A stretch of DNA of 14,638 nucleotides from JBBIRT01 sp037441725 (GTDB lineage Bacteria > Desulfobacterota > BSN033 > UBA1163): assembly GCA_037441725.1 (NCBI GenBank), contig JBBIRT010000083.1, positions 1 through 14,638 of the forward strand, read 5' to 3'. The notes under the pieces were generated by a model that did not search any database, was not told the DNA's origin, and saw only the letters and a list, made by a program, of their open reading frames with translations. Positions within the stretch are counted from its first letter, which is position 1. Each line of letters starts with the position of its first letter. This document shows positions 7,270 through 14,304 of this stretch, piece by piece. The translations under genes and the position numbers were made by a program.

Positions 7270-8670
7270 TTAGGTCCTCCTTTCTGTCAACCCTTCGACA
7301 ATCTTTTCCATGGCCATCTTCCTTGAACCCTTTACCAATATCCAATCCCCTCCTTGGATCATCTGTCTCAATATTGAAATGGCCTCTGAATGATTCTCCA
7401 AAACCCTTGTCCTTTCCACTGGAAATCCGTAACGAATGGCTGATTCTACTATAAGGGGGGTTTTATCCCCCAAGACAAGGAGGAAGTCGATAGAGAGTTT
7501 ACTTACCTTTTTACCAATCTGTTCATGGGCCTCTTGGCTAAAATCTCCGAGTTCCAACATATCACCCAATACCGCAAAAGCCCTTCCTCCTCTCTTCACC
7601 TCACTCAGAGTCTCCAAGGCGAGCTCTACGGAGTGAGGATTAGCATTATAGGCATCATTGATCAGGTTCCCTCCATCTTTGAGAGGAATCACTTCCATTC
7701 TCATGGGAAAAGGACGAAATCTTTCTAAAGCCTCTTTTACCTGTTTGATCTCTATTCCAAAGAGACAAGCCGTGGCAATGGCTGAAAGAGCATTTGAGAC
7801 AAAATGCCTTCCTAAGACCCTAAGATGAATCTCCACGGCTTCCCCTTCCATGAGTAAGGTAAAGGAAGTTCCTTCTCCACCCCTGAGCTGGACCTCCCTG
7901 GCCATCACCTCGGCGAAGCACTCGACCCCAAAGGTAATCTTTTGTCCAGGGTAAGGCCTTGCCAAATCCACGACCAAAGGATCATCCTGATTAACAAGAA
8001 TCGTCCCATTCTTCCTCATCCTTTGGAAAAGTTCCCCTTTCTCCTCCTTTAATGTTTCAAGGTTTTTCATCCCTTCCAGATGGGCCCTTTGAATATTGGT
8101 AATTAATCCCACATCTGGTTCTACAATCTCTGTCAATCTCCTGATTTCTCCAGGCACATTCATTCCCATTTCAAGGACTACGATCCTTTCCTTTTCGGTC
8201 AATCGTAGCAGGGTCAGAGGGACGCCAATGAGATTGTTTAAGTTTCCTTCTGTTTTGAGTATAGGAAAAGTGGTCTCAAGGCAAGCAGCAATCATCTCTT
8301 TCGTGGTGGTTTTACCATTACTTCCTGTCAAAGCCACGATAGGAGTATGGTGTTTACACCTCCACTCATGGGCAATATCCCCTAAGGCCGAAAGCGTATC
8401 CTTCACTACGATGATGGTCTTTGATCGATGGCCATTCAATCGAATATCTCCTGCCTTGTCTTCTTCAATGAGAATCCCTCCTGCTCTCTTCTTGAGGGCA
8501 TCCATGGCAAAGTGATGTCCATCAAAGTGAGTCCCTTTGAGAGCAATGAAAAGCTCTCTCTCTCCAATCGTTCTTGAATCGGTAGAGACCCCTTGGAATA
8601 AAGTCCTTCCATTCCCTTGGAGAAGCCTTCCGCCTGTTGCCTTTAAGATCTCTTCAACGGTAAGATTCAA
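7270..8670 (-). CDS. murF: UDP-N-acetylmuramoyl-tripeptide--D-alanyl-D-alanine ligase MurF
   Basis: Cytoplasmic Mur ligase that adds D-Ala-D-Ala to the UDP-MurNAc-tripeptide, completing the pentapeptide. The N-terminal domain holds GVSTDSR (27-33). The central domain has the P-loop GSNGKTTTK (116-124), GNLNNLIGVPLTLL (142-155), EMGMNVPGEI (167-176) and TNIQRAHLE (191-199). The C-terminal domain has NDAYNANPHS (338-347), AVLGDMLELG (366-375) and VKGSR (446-450). The length of 466 residues is normal. The start is a TTG at 8668-8670 that overlaps the murE stop as TTGA, with GGTGG four bases upstream. The N-terminus (LTVEEILKATGG) matches the family start, so the TTG is credible and a later start would cut into the fold. 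Confidence 0.97.
   Translation of the reverse strand: MNLTVEEILKATGGRLLQGNGRTLFQGVSTDSRTIGERELFIALKGTHFDGHHFAMDALKKRAGGILIEEDKAGDIRLNGHRSKTIIVVKDTLSALGDIAHEWRCKHHTPIVALTGSNGKTTTKEMIAACLETTFPILKTEGNLNNLIGVPLTLLRLTEKERIVVLEMGMNVPGEIRRLTEIVEPDVGLITNIQRAHLEGMKNLETLKEEKGELFQRMRKNGTILVNQDDPLVVDLARPYPGQKITFGVECFAEVMAREVQLRGGEGTSFTLLMEGEAVEIHLRVLGRHFVSNALSAIATACLFGIEIKQVKEALERFRPFPMRMEVIPLKDGGNLINDAYNANPHSVELALETLSEVKRGGRAFAVLGDMLELGDFSQEAHEQIGKKVSKLSIDFLLVLGDKTPLIVESAIRYGFPVERTRVLENHSEAISILRQMIQGGDWILVKGSRKMAMEKIVEGLTERRT
7276..7281 (-). promoter_or_regulatory. Shine-Dalgarno site for mraY (AGGAGG)
   Basis: This is the strongest ribosome-binding site in the cluster. It lies in the final murF codons (Arg-Arg-Thr) with ten bases to the TTG start of mraY, and it decides that non-ATG start. 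Confidence 0.8.
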
Positions 8671-10223
8671 TTTTCCACCAACGCCTTCTTTGCCTCAATA
8701 CGATCATCGAAGGGAAACTTTTTCTTTCCGATGATCTGATAATCTTCATGGCCTTTTCCGGCAATGAAAATGGTGTCTTCAGGATGGGCCATTCGGATGG
8801 CCATTCGAATGGCCTCTCTTCGATCAGGAATCTTTAAATATCCCTTCTTTGACCTCCATCCATCCATCTCATGGGGAGACCATTCCACCAAAGAAAGGGA
8901 TTTTAAGCCTTGTTCCACTTCATCCAAAATTGCCAATGGATCCTCTGTTCTTGGATTGTCTGAAGTGAGGATGATTAGATCACTGTAAGTCCCTGCCACC
9001 TCTCCCATCAGAGGTCGCTTGGTTCGATCTCGATCCCCACCACAGCCAAACACGGTAATCACCTTTCCATGACTTTGAGGACTATTCTTTAAGATCTCTT
9101 TTAATCCATTTAAGGCCTTTCCCAAGGCATCATGAGTATGAGCATAATCTACAAGGATATGGAAACCCTTTTCATTTTCAACCTTCTCAAATCTTCCAGG
9201 AACCCCTTTCAATCTTTCTATTCCCTTCTTAATGGATTCAAAAGGGACCTCCATGGCAATCCCTACCGCCACCGCGGCAAGAATGTTATAAAGATTGAAG
9301 CTACCCATTAATCGGCTCTGGACCGGGAAATTACCTCTTGGTGTTTTGATCTGACAGGAGAGTCCTTCAAGAGAAATGGAAATTTGATCTGCTGTGATAT
9401 CACAAAAAGGGTCTAACCCGTATTTAAAAATTGGAAGATTGATCCCTTCAACCACTTCCTGACCTTTGGGATCGTCACCATTGGTCACAGCAAATCGTTT
9501 CTTTTTGGAGCTCTGCATCAAATAGTCCGTAAAAAGTTTCTTCTTACTTCCAAAGTATTGCTCCAACGTTTGGTGATAATCGAGATGTTCGGGTGTAAAA
9601 TTGGTAAAAACGGCCCCATCAAATTGACATCCATAAACTCGGTCAAGATCAAGTCCATGGGATGATACTTCCATAATGATGTGTGTGGTTCCTTCCCGCC
9701 ACATCTCCCCTAAGATTCTTTGAAGATCAAGGGATTCAGGGGTTGTATGGGGAGCAGGAATCATTTTATCTCTATATCGATAATTGATGGTTCCAATTAC
9801 CCCCACCGCCGATCCTGTCACTCCCAAAATGGACTCTAAGAGATAGGTGGTCGTAGTCTTTCCATTGGTTCCAGTGATACCGATCAAACTCATCTTTGAA
9901 GATGGATCTTCATAGAAGTTGACAGAAATCCTGGCCATGGCCTGGCGGCTATTGGGAACTAAAATCATCGTAGGAGCCACCTGTTCGAATAAAGGTCTTC
10001 TGGAGAGGAAATAGTTCTCCTCATCTAAAACGATGGCCTCTGCTCCCTTTGCAATGGCCTCTCCAATGAATTGGTGTCCATCGACCTCCTTTCCCCGAAG
10101 CGCAAAGAAAAGGAAGCCCTTCTCCACTTGTTTTGAATGATAAGAAATCCCTCGGATCTCCTTTTGAATTTCTCCTGCGATTCTTTTGATGTCAACCCCT
10201 TCTAATATTCTTTTCAGTTCCAT
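8667..10223 (-). CDS. murE: UDP-N-acetylmuramoyl-L-alanyl-D-glutamate--2,6-diaminopimelate ligase MurE
   Basis: Cytoplasmic Mur ligase that adds the third residue of the stem peptide. The motif DNPR (422-425) is the usual mark of meso-diaminopimelate specificity, as opposed to lysine. Other signatures are GITGTNGKTTTTY (115-127, P-loop), HTTPESLDLQ (159-168), EVSSHGL (185-191), TPEHLDYH (210-217), a Lys in GSKKKLF (225-231) that fits the carbamylated lysine, VFGCGGDRDRTKRP (391-404) and AGKGHEDYQ (488-496). The motif usually written YAHTPDAL reads YAHTHDAL (360-367), a small departure. The length is 518 residues, with the ATG seven bases after the ftsI stop. The stop overlaps the murF TTG start. 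Confidence 0.97.
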   Translation of the reverse strand: MELKRILEGVDIKRIAGEIQKEIRGISYHSKQVEKGFLFFALRGKEVDGHQFIGEAIAKGAEAIVLDEENYFLSRRPLFEQVAPTMILVPNSRQAMARISVNFYEDPSSKMSLIGITGTNGKTTTTYLLESILGVTGSAVGVIGTINYRYRDKMIPAPHTTPESLDLQRILGEMWREGTTHIIMEVSSHGLDLDRVYGCQFDGAVFTNFTPEHLDYHQTLEQYFGSKKKLFTDYLMQSSKKKRFAVTNGDDPKGQEVVEGINLPIFKYGLDPFCDITADQISISLEGLSCQIKTPRGNFPVQSRLMGSFNLYNILAAVAVGIAMEVPFESIKKGIERLKGVPGRFEKVENEKGFHILVDYAHTHDALGKALNGLKEILKNSPQSHGKVITVFGCGGDRDRTKRPLMGEVAGTYSDLIILTSDNPRTEDPLAILDEVEQGLKSLSLVEWSPHEMDGWRSKKGYLKIPDRREAIRMAIRMAHPEDTIFIAGKGHEDYQIIGKKKFPFDDRIEAKKALVEN

Positions 10224-10230
10224 AGAAGAA

Positions 10231-12204
10231 TTAGGATGGAGAACGAAGCTTTAAAAAACAGATGTCTCCCTTTTCAATCACCGTTCCTGGTCGTGGGGTC
10301 TGTTCGACCACCTTTCCATTTCCTGAAATCTTTATAATCAGTCCCTTTCCTTCAATCCGGTTTAAGGCATTTCGCATGGACAATCCAGTAAGATCGGGCA
10401 TAATCAATGCCTCTCTCCCCTTTCCAATCTTCATCTCCCCCATGAATGGGGAAGAAACGAAGGATTCCATTTGAGGGGATGAATCAATCTTGTTCTCTAC
10501 TACAGTTACTCCTTCTGGAAGGACGTTCAAATAAGGGAGAACCTTCTCCATAATGGCCTTAAAGACTGGGGCAGCCACCACCCCTCCAAATTTGTTTCCT
10601 TCAGGTTCATCAATCACGATGAGCAGAGCGAGTTTTGGTTCTCTCACCGGAGCAAACCCCATGAATCCGCTCAGGTATCGATCTTCAGAATATCCACCTA
10701 AGAAGGAATCAACTTTCTGGGCTGTCCCTGTTTTTCCACCCACTTCATAGCCTATCGGCACAGCGAACTCTCCTGTTCCCCCTTTATCGGTTGCGGCTTT
10801 AAGGAGGAATCTCACTTTTTTAGCGGTCTCTTCTGAAATGACTTTCCTAACCACCTCGGGTTGAAATGATTGGGTGACTTTTCCTTTCTCATCCATTATC
10901 TTTTCGACCACATAGGGCCTCATGAGGAACCCCTTGTTTGCAATTGCGGATAGGGCAGTGATCAATTGAATGCCTGTCACTGAAATTCCCTGACCGAAAG
11001 AAATCGTATCCAATGTAACAGGAGACCAATACCTTGGATGATGGACAATTCCTTTTCCCTCCCCTGGAAGGCCTATCTTAGTCTTCTCCCCAAACCCAAA
11101 GGCAGAGATATAACGATAGAATCGCTCCTTTCCCATCTTCTCCCCTACCTTCGAGACTCCGATATTGCTGGAATATTTAATGATCTGTTGAAAGGTAAGC
11201 CATCCATGCTTGGAGTGGTCACGGATGGTTCGATCATAAACCGTGTATGACCCATTTTCGCAATAAAATGAATCGGAGGGTTGAACTATTTTCTCTTCCA
11301 AGGCGGCCGCAGCAAGAAATGTTTTAAAAAGTGAGCCGGGCTCAAATATATCCGATACGGCTCGATTCCTCCAACTTTTAGAACGATATTGAATAAATTG
11401 ATTTGGGTTGAATGTAGGATAAGAGGCCATGGCCAAAATTTTTCCTGATGAAGGTTCTATTGCGATGGCCATCCCTCCTTTTGCCCTCCATTTTTCAACC
11501 CCATGGTTTAATTCTGTCTCGACGATATGTTGAACAGTCTTATCGATGGTAAGAACGACATGATGGTAATGATCCTCTTCTTCAAAGGGTCCCTTCCCGA
11601 GGGTGATCTCCCGACCTAAGGCATCTCGATTCATGGTCCAGAGATGATTTCCTCCACTAAGAAGAGAATCATATTGAAATTCGATTCCCTCTAAACCCTT
11701 CGAGTCAAGGCCTACAAAACCAACCAGATGAGCAGCCAATTGATCATTGGGATAGAAGCGTCGATTTTCTTTTAAGAAATAGATTCCTGATAATCGCAAT
11801 CCTTTAATCTGCTCAGCCTCTCGGGGAGAAATCTTCCTTTGGATCCATTGGAAGGATCGTTTCTTCTTTAATCTCTGTCTGAGCTCCTCCTGATCGATTT
11901 TAAGAATGGAAGCAAGCTCTCCAACCGTCTTTTCGATATTGTTCACTTTCCGAGGATCAGCATACACCGAATCCACCTCTATACTGACCGCCAGTTCATT
12001 CCCTTTACTATCATAGATGGTCCCTCGTTTGGGAACGAGGGGAATTTGAATCTGTTGTTGTTGGGCAGCGAGTTGATAGAGTCGTTCTTTTTTCAATACT
12101 TGGAGCTGAAACATCCTCCCCGCTATCAGGACAAAACAGAAGAAAAGGAGGCTTAAAAGAAAGATGATCCGGACTTTAAACCAGTTGATCGATTTCCGTT
12201 TCAT
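10231..12204 (-). CDS. ftsI: Septal class B penicillin-binding protein FtsI (PBP3) with C-terminal PASTA domain
   Basis: Divisome transpeptidase that cross-links septal peptidoglycan in the periplasm. It has a short basic cytoplasmic tail and one membrane anchor (about 12-32), with no signal-peptidase site needed. The dimerisation domain starts around RGTIYDSKGNELA (60-72). The transpeptidase domain carries EPGSLFK with nucleophile Ser291 and Lys294, SSN at 345-347 and KTGTAQ from 491. A linker leads to one PASTA domain (about 602-655, MPDLTGLSMRNALNRI then VVEQTPRPGTVIEKG). It has 657 residues, longer than E. coli FtsI because of the PASTA tail, which is known in Desulfobacterota-like and Gram-positive class B PBPs. 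The start ATG overlaps the ftsL stop (ATGA). The partner glycosyltransferase ftsW lies in the same cluster. Confidence 0.96.
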   Translation of the reverse strand: MKRKSINWFKVRIIFLLSLLFFCFVLIAGRMFQLQVLKKERLYQLAAQQQQIQIPLVPKRGTIYDSKGNELAVSIEVDSVYADPRKVNNIEKTVGELASILKIDQEELRQRLKKKRSFQWIQRKISPREAEQIKGLRLSGIYFLKENRRFYPNDQLAAHLVGFVGLDSKGLEGIEFQYDSLLSGGNHLWTMNRDALGREITLGKGPFEEEDHYHHVVLTIDKTVQHIVETELNHGVEKWRAKGGMAIAIEPSSGKILAMASYPTFNPNQFIQYRSKSWRNRAVSDIFEPGSLFKTFLAAAALEEKIVQPSDSFYCENGSYTVYDRTIRDHSKHGWLTFQQIIKYSSNIGVSKVGEKMGKERFYRYISAFGFGEKTKIGLPGEGKGIVHHPRYWSPVTLDTISFGQGISVTGIQLITALSAIANKGFLMRPYVVEKIMDEKGKVTQSFQPEVVRKVISEETAKKVRFLLKAATDKGGTGEFAVPIGYEVGGKTGTAQKVDSFLGGYSEDRYLSGFMGFAPVREPKLALLIVIDEPEGNKFGGVVAAPVFKAIMEKVLPYLNVLPEGVTVVENKIDSSPQMESFVSSPFMGEMKIGKGREALIMPDLTGLSMRNALNRIEGKGLIIKISGNGKVVEQTPRPGTVIEKGDICFLKLRSPS

Positions 12205-12545
12205 CGAATAATAATCACCTGCTCGGGGGTTGGTTTGGCCATCCTCAATTCTTCCACTGCATATCTCTCAATCCGTGAATAGGATTTGAGTGTGGCGATC
12301 TCTAATCTTAATTTTTTATTCGTTTCTTTAAGTTCCTTCTCCTCTTTCAAGGCATTCGAAATTTCATATCCGAGTTGGATCACTTGAATCCTTGACCAGA
12401 CATAAAAAAGAGCTCCCCCAATGGCCAGCAGGATGAGGAGGATTAAAAGGATAAAGGTATCCCATCGAATCCCTTTGGATAGGGTTCTTGGATTTTCTCC
12501 TGTCCAGAGAATCCGATCTCCATTTTGATTCCAGGCCGTAACCAT
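12201..12545 (-). CDS. ftsL: Cell division protein FtsL
   Basis: Small bitopic divisome scaffold that pairs with FtsB/DivIC-type and FtsQ proteins and helps activate FtsW-FtsI. The 114 residues hold a polar cytoplasmic tail, one strongly hydrophobic segment (about 30-50, LLILLILLAIGGALFYVW) and a charged helix rich in E, K and L (about 55-95) that looks like a coiled coil. The end, IERYAVEELRMAKPTPEQVIII, matches the FtsL/DivIC-type terminal pattern. Sequence conservation in this family is low, so topology and position between rsmH and ftsI carry much of the call. I chose the ATG at 12543-12545, one base after the rsmH stop with GAGAG upstream. A GTG at 12563 would add six residues and overlap rsmH by 17 bases. 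Confidence 0.9.
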   Translation of the reverse strand: MVTAWNQNGDRILWTGENPRTLSKGIRWDTFILLILLILLAIGGALFYVWSRIQVIQLGYEISNALKEEKELKETNKKLRLEIATLKSYSRIERYAVEELRMAKPTPEQVIIIR

Positions 12546-12546
12546 T

Positions 12547-13428
12547 TTAAATTCTCTCGGCACACCTCATTTTGGCACTGCGAGACCGAGGATTATTCAT
12601 CACCTCTTCTTTAGAGGGACTAATGGGCTTCGGGGTCAAAATGCGCATCTCCCCTTCCCTCTCTAATTTCCGAAAGGCCTCTTTAACCATTCGATCTTCG
12701 AGAGAATGAAAGGAGAGGATACAGATTCTGCCTCCCTTTTTTAAAAACCTCCAACCAATTTCCAACACCTTTTTCAAGTTTCCCAACTCATCATTTACCC
12801 TGATCCGAAGGGCCTGAAAGGTTCTCGTGGCAGGATCGATCCTTCGAGGATGAAATCGCCTCGGGATGGCTTCATGAACGATTTTCCTTAATGCCTGGGT
12901 GGTCTGAATGGGCTCACGCTCTCTTACGCGAACCACCAATTCTGCAATCCTTTTGGCCCAACGTTCCTCTCCATATCTTAAAAGCGTCAACTCCAATTCT
13001 TTCTTTGAAAGGGAGTTGATTAAGTCCGCCGCTGTCTGATCTATTCTCAGATCCATCCTCATATCCAAGGGCCCTTCCTTTTGAAAACTGAATCCCCTTT
13101 TCTCATCCTCTAATTGAAGGGAAGAAACCCCTAAATCCAGGAGTATTCCATCTACGGATTCCATTTCAATGAATTTAGAGAGATAAATAAAATTTTCTTG
13201 AAATATTTGAACTCGCTCCCCAAAAGGCCTTAAAACTTCTTTTGCAATAGAGAGGGCTTCCTCATCCCATTCAATTCCAATGACGAACCCATCAGGTGCG
13301 GTCCGTTTCAAAATGGCTGAGGCATGTCCTCCTTCTCCCAAAGTGGCATCTACAAACACCTTCCCTGGCTCGCATCTCAACAAATTGATCACCTCTTCCA
13401 CCATGACAGGAAGGTGTCTAAGATCCAT
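12547..13428 (-). CDS. rsmH: 16S rRNA (cytosine-1402-N4)-methyltransferase RsmH (MraW)
   Basis: SAM-dependent methyltransferase that modifies C1402 in the decoding centre of 16S rRNA. It has no known enzymatic role in wall synthesis but nearly always sits second in dcw clusters. Signatures are HLPVMVEEV (5-13), the SAM loop DATLGEGGHA (27-36), LLDLGVSS (96-103), the insert domain motif RYGEERWAKRIA (151-162), TFQALRIRVN (203-212), ILSFHSLEDR (237-246) and NPRSRSAKMR (279-288). The 293 residues are slightly short of the usual 310 but complete. The ATG at 13428 has no clear Shine-Dalgarno. The 97-base gap to mraZ contains a long inverted repeat. Confidence 0.97.
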   Translation of the reverse strand: MDLRHLPVMVEEVINLLRCEPGKVFVDATLGEGGHASAILKRTAPDGFVIGIEWDEEALSIAKEVLRPFGERVQIFQENFIYLSKFIEMESVDGILLDLGVSSLQLEDEKRGFSFQKEGPLDMRMDLRIDQTAADLINSLSKKELELTLLRYGEERWAKRIAELVVRVREREPIQTTQALRKIVHEAIPRRFHPRRIDPATRTFQALRIRVNDELGNLKKVLEIGWRFLKKGGRICILSFHSLEDRMVKEAFRKLEREGEMRILTPKPISPSKEEVMNNPRSRSAKMRCAERI

Positions 13429-13445
13429 TCAACTTGTAGTATAGA

Positions 13446-13517
13446 GCAGAGCGGAAAGAGCATGGAGTTCTAATAAAAGACCTTATTTTGCTATGCCCTA
13501 TGCCCTTTACCCTCTGC
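13446..13517. repeat. Long imperfect inverted repeat between mraZ and rsmH, built of degenerate heptads
   Basis: Arm 1 (13446-13467) and the reverse complement of arm 2 (13496-13517) agree at 17 of 22 positions, counted by hand. Two of the five mismatches become G-U pairs in the mraZ-to-rsmH transcript. The 28-base loop contains a smaller hairpin (AATAA/TTATT at 13472-13476 and 13483-13487). Arm 2 lies in four near-heptads on the plus strand from 13491: CTATGCC, CTATGCC, CTTTACC, CTCTGCG. There is no U-run, so it does not look like an intrinsic terminator. It may be a dispersed intergenic repeat or an RNA processing or attenuation element. Confidence 0.6.
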
Positions 13518-13525
13518 GTTTTAAA

Positions 13526-13969
13526 TTAAATCCCGAGATTGGCCAGCGTATCTCTGATTTGATCAAAATCCTCCTCTACCTCATGAGCCACTTCAAGCCA
13601 TCGTTCTTTAGCAAATATCTCGATGAATCGTCCCTCTCCTACCAGGACAACATTCTTCTGAAGGTTTGCATAATCTCTTAAGGTCTGGGGGATTAAAAGT
13701 CTTCCATGTTTATCAATGACACAATCAATGGCACTTGAATAGAAAAATCTCAAAAACGCACTCGTCTCTTTTCTTACAATAGAAAAGGAACTCACTTTTT
13801 GCTCTACTAAATTGAACCACTCTTCATATGGAAAGGCGACTAAACAATGGTCAAAATTGGTGATTACCAATCGATCATCATATCTTGTATCGAGGACTTC
13901 TCTGAATTTAGAGGGAATGCTAATTCGGCCCTTTGAATCTATAGTATGTTCGTACCTTCCTCTGAACAT
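13526..13969 (-). CDS. mraZ: Transcriptional regulator MraZ
   Basis: DNA-binding regulator of the dcw operon, related to AbrB/SpoVT folds and forming ring-shaped oligomers in known homologues. The two tandem MraZ domains each show the DxxxR signature: DSKGRISIP at 11-19 and DKHGRLLIP at 86-94, within a complete 147-residue protein starting MFRGRYEHT. I chose the ATG at 13967-13969 because GAGG lies eight bases upstream; a TTG one codon earlier would also keep the frame. It is the first gene of the minus-strand cluster. Three direct repeats matching the MraZ box layout lie just upstream, so autoregulation is likely. Family knowledge says it represses its own operon in E. coli and activates in some Mollicutes; the direction here is unknown. 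Confidence 0.97.
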   Translation of the reverse strand: MFRGRYEHTIDSKGRISIPSKFREVLDTRYDDRLVITNFDHCLVAFPYEEWFNLVEQKVSSFSIVRKETSAFLRFFYSSAIDCVIDKHGRLLIPQTLRDYANLQKNVVLVGEGRFIEIFAKERWLEVAHEVEEDFDQIRDTLANLGI

Positions 13970-13977
13970 CAATTCAT

Positions 13978-13981
13978 CCTC
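13978..13981 (-). promoter_or_regulatory. Shine-Dalgarno site for mraZ
   Basis: GAGG with eight bases to the ATG at 13969. This supports the ATG over the adjacent TTG at 13972. Confidence 0.6.
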
Positions 13982-13994
13982 AAATTTCTAATTT

Positions 13995-14024
13995 CATACC
14001 ACTTTTTCCCACAATTTACCACTT
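13995..14024 (-). promoter_or_regulatory. MraZ operator: three contiguous 10-bp direct repeats
   Basis: Read on the minus strand, the boxes are AAGTGGTAAA (14015-14024), TTGTGGGAAA (14005-14014) and AAGTGGTATG (13995-14004). Each shares GTGG in the same place at an exact 10-base period. MraZ operators in E. coli are TGGG-type direct repeats with 5-base spacers, and in Mollicutes they are AAAGTG-type boxes with the same period, so both content and geometry match. The boxes begin about where the predicted transcript starts and end 25 bases before the mraZ ATG. Confidence 0.8.
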
Positions 14025-14031
14025 GGGTTAA

Positions 14032-14060
14032 CAGATACCCTGAAAATTAAAATTTGTCAA
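14032..14060 (-). promoter_or_regulatory. Candidate sigma-70 promoter for mraZ
   Basis: A perfect TTGACA (14055-14060) is followed, after 17 bases, by TATCTG (14032-14037), a weak -10 preceded by GGG. The predicted start at about 14025 lies directly against the MraZ boxes, as expected for an MraZ-controlled promoter. Confidence 0.5.
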
Positions 14061-14133
14061 GTAAAATTTTATATTTAATGAATTTTTTTCCTTCTCTATT
14101 TAAATACCACTATATATGTCAAAATTTATTTTT

Positions 14134-14160
14134 ATTATACTATATTTAGTTCTTTTTCAA
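14134..14160 (-). promoter_or_regulatory. Second candidate promoter upstream of mraZ
   Basis: A perfect TATAAT (14134-14139) lies 15 bases after TTGAAA (14155-14160) on the minus strand. The spacer is short and the region is very AT-rich, so a chance match is possible. If real, it would give a leader of about 160 bases that includes the MraZ boxes. Confidence 0.3.
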
Positions 14161-14267
14161 TTTCAAAAATTCGCCTTCTGTACTATAAGACAAATAAACA
14201 TTTCATTTTAAATACAATAAGGTATTGTTTTGATCAGGGTTGTTTTACTCCTTTTTATAACTGAGGA

Positions 14268-14297
14268 TTGACAAATAAAGCCTGTCCTGTCTAAAAT
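14268..14297 (+). promoter_or_regulatory. Candidate sigma-70 promoter for ligA
   Basis: A perfect TTGACA (14268-14273), an 18-base spacer and TAAAAT (14292-14297, five of six to consensus). Transcription should begin about 14304-14305, on or next to the second ATG of the ligA frame, which points to a leaderless mRNA. Confidence 0.55.
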
Positions 14298-14304
14298 GGA
14301 TTTG

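Noticed and set aside
8096..8515. 139-residue open frame on the plus strand
   Set aside because: It lies fully inside murF on the opposite strand, has no family motif and no ribosome site. It is a shadow of a well-supported gene.
8789..8816. Tandem 12-base repeat encoding IRMAIRMA in MurE
   Set aside because: The segment is an ordinary MurE helix (AIxxAIxxA before the AGKGHE motif), so the repeat follows from the protein pattern and codon choice.
9120..9145. MurE motif YAHTHDAL instead of YAHTPDAL
   Set aside because: A single departure next to the active site, but all binding and catalytic residues I can see are present. Probably natural variation, so recorded only in the gene entry.
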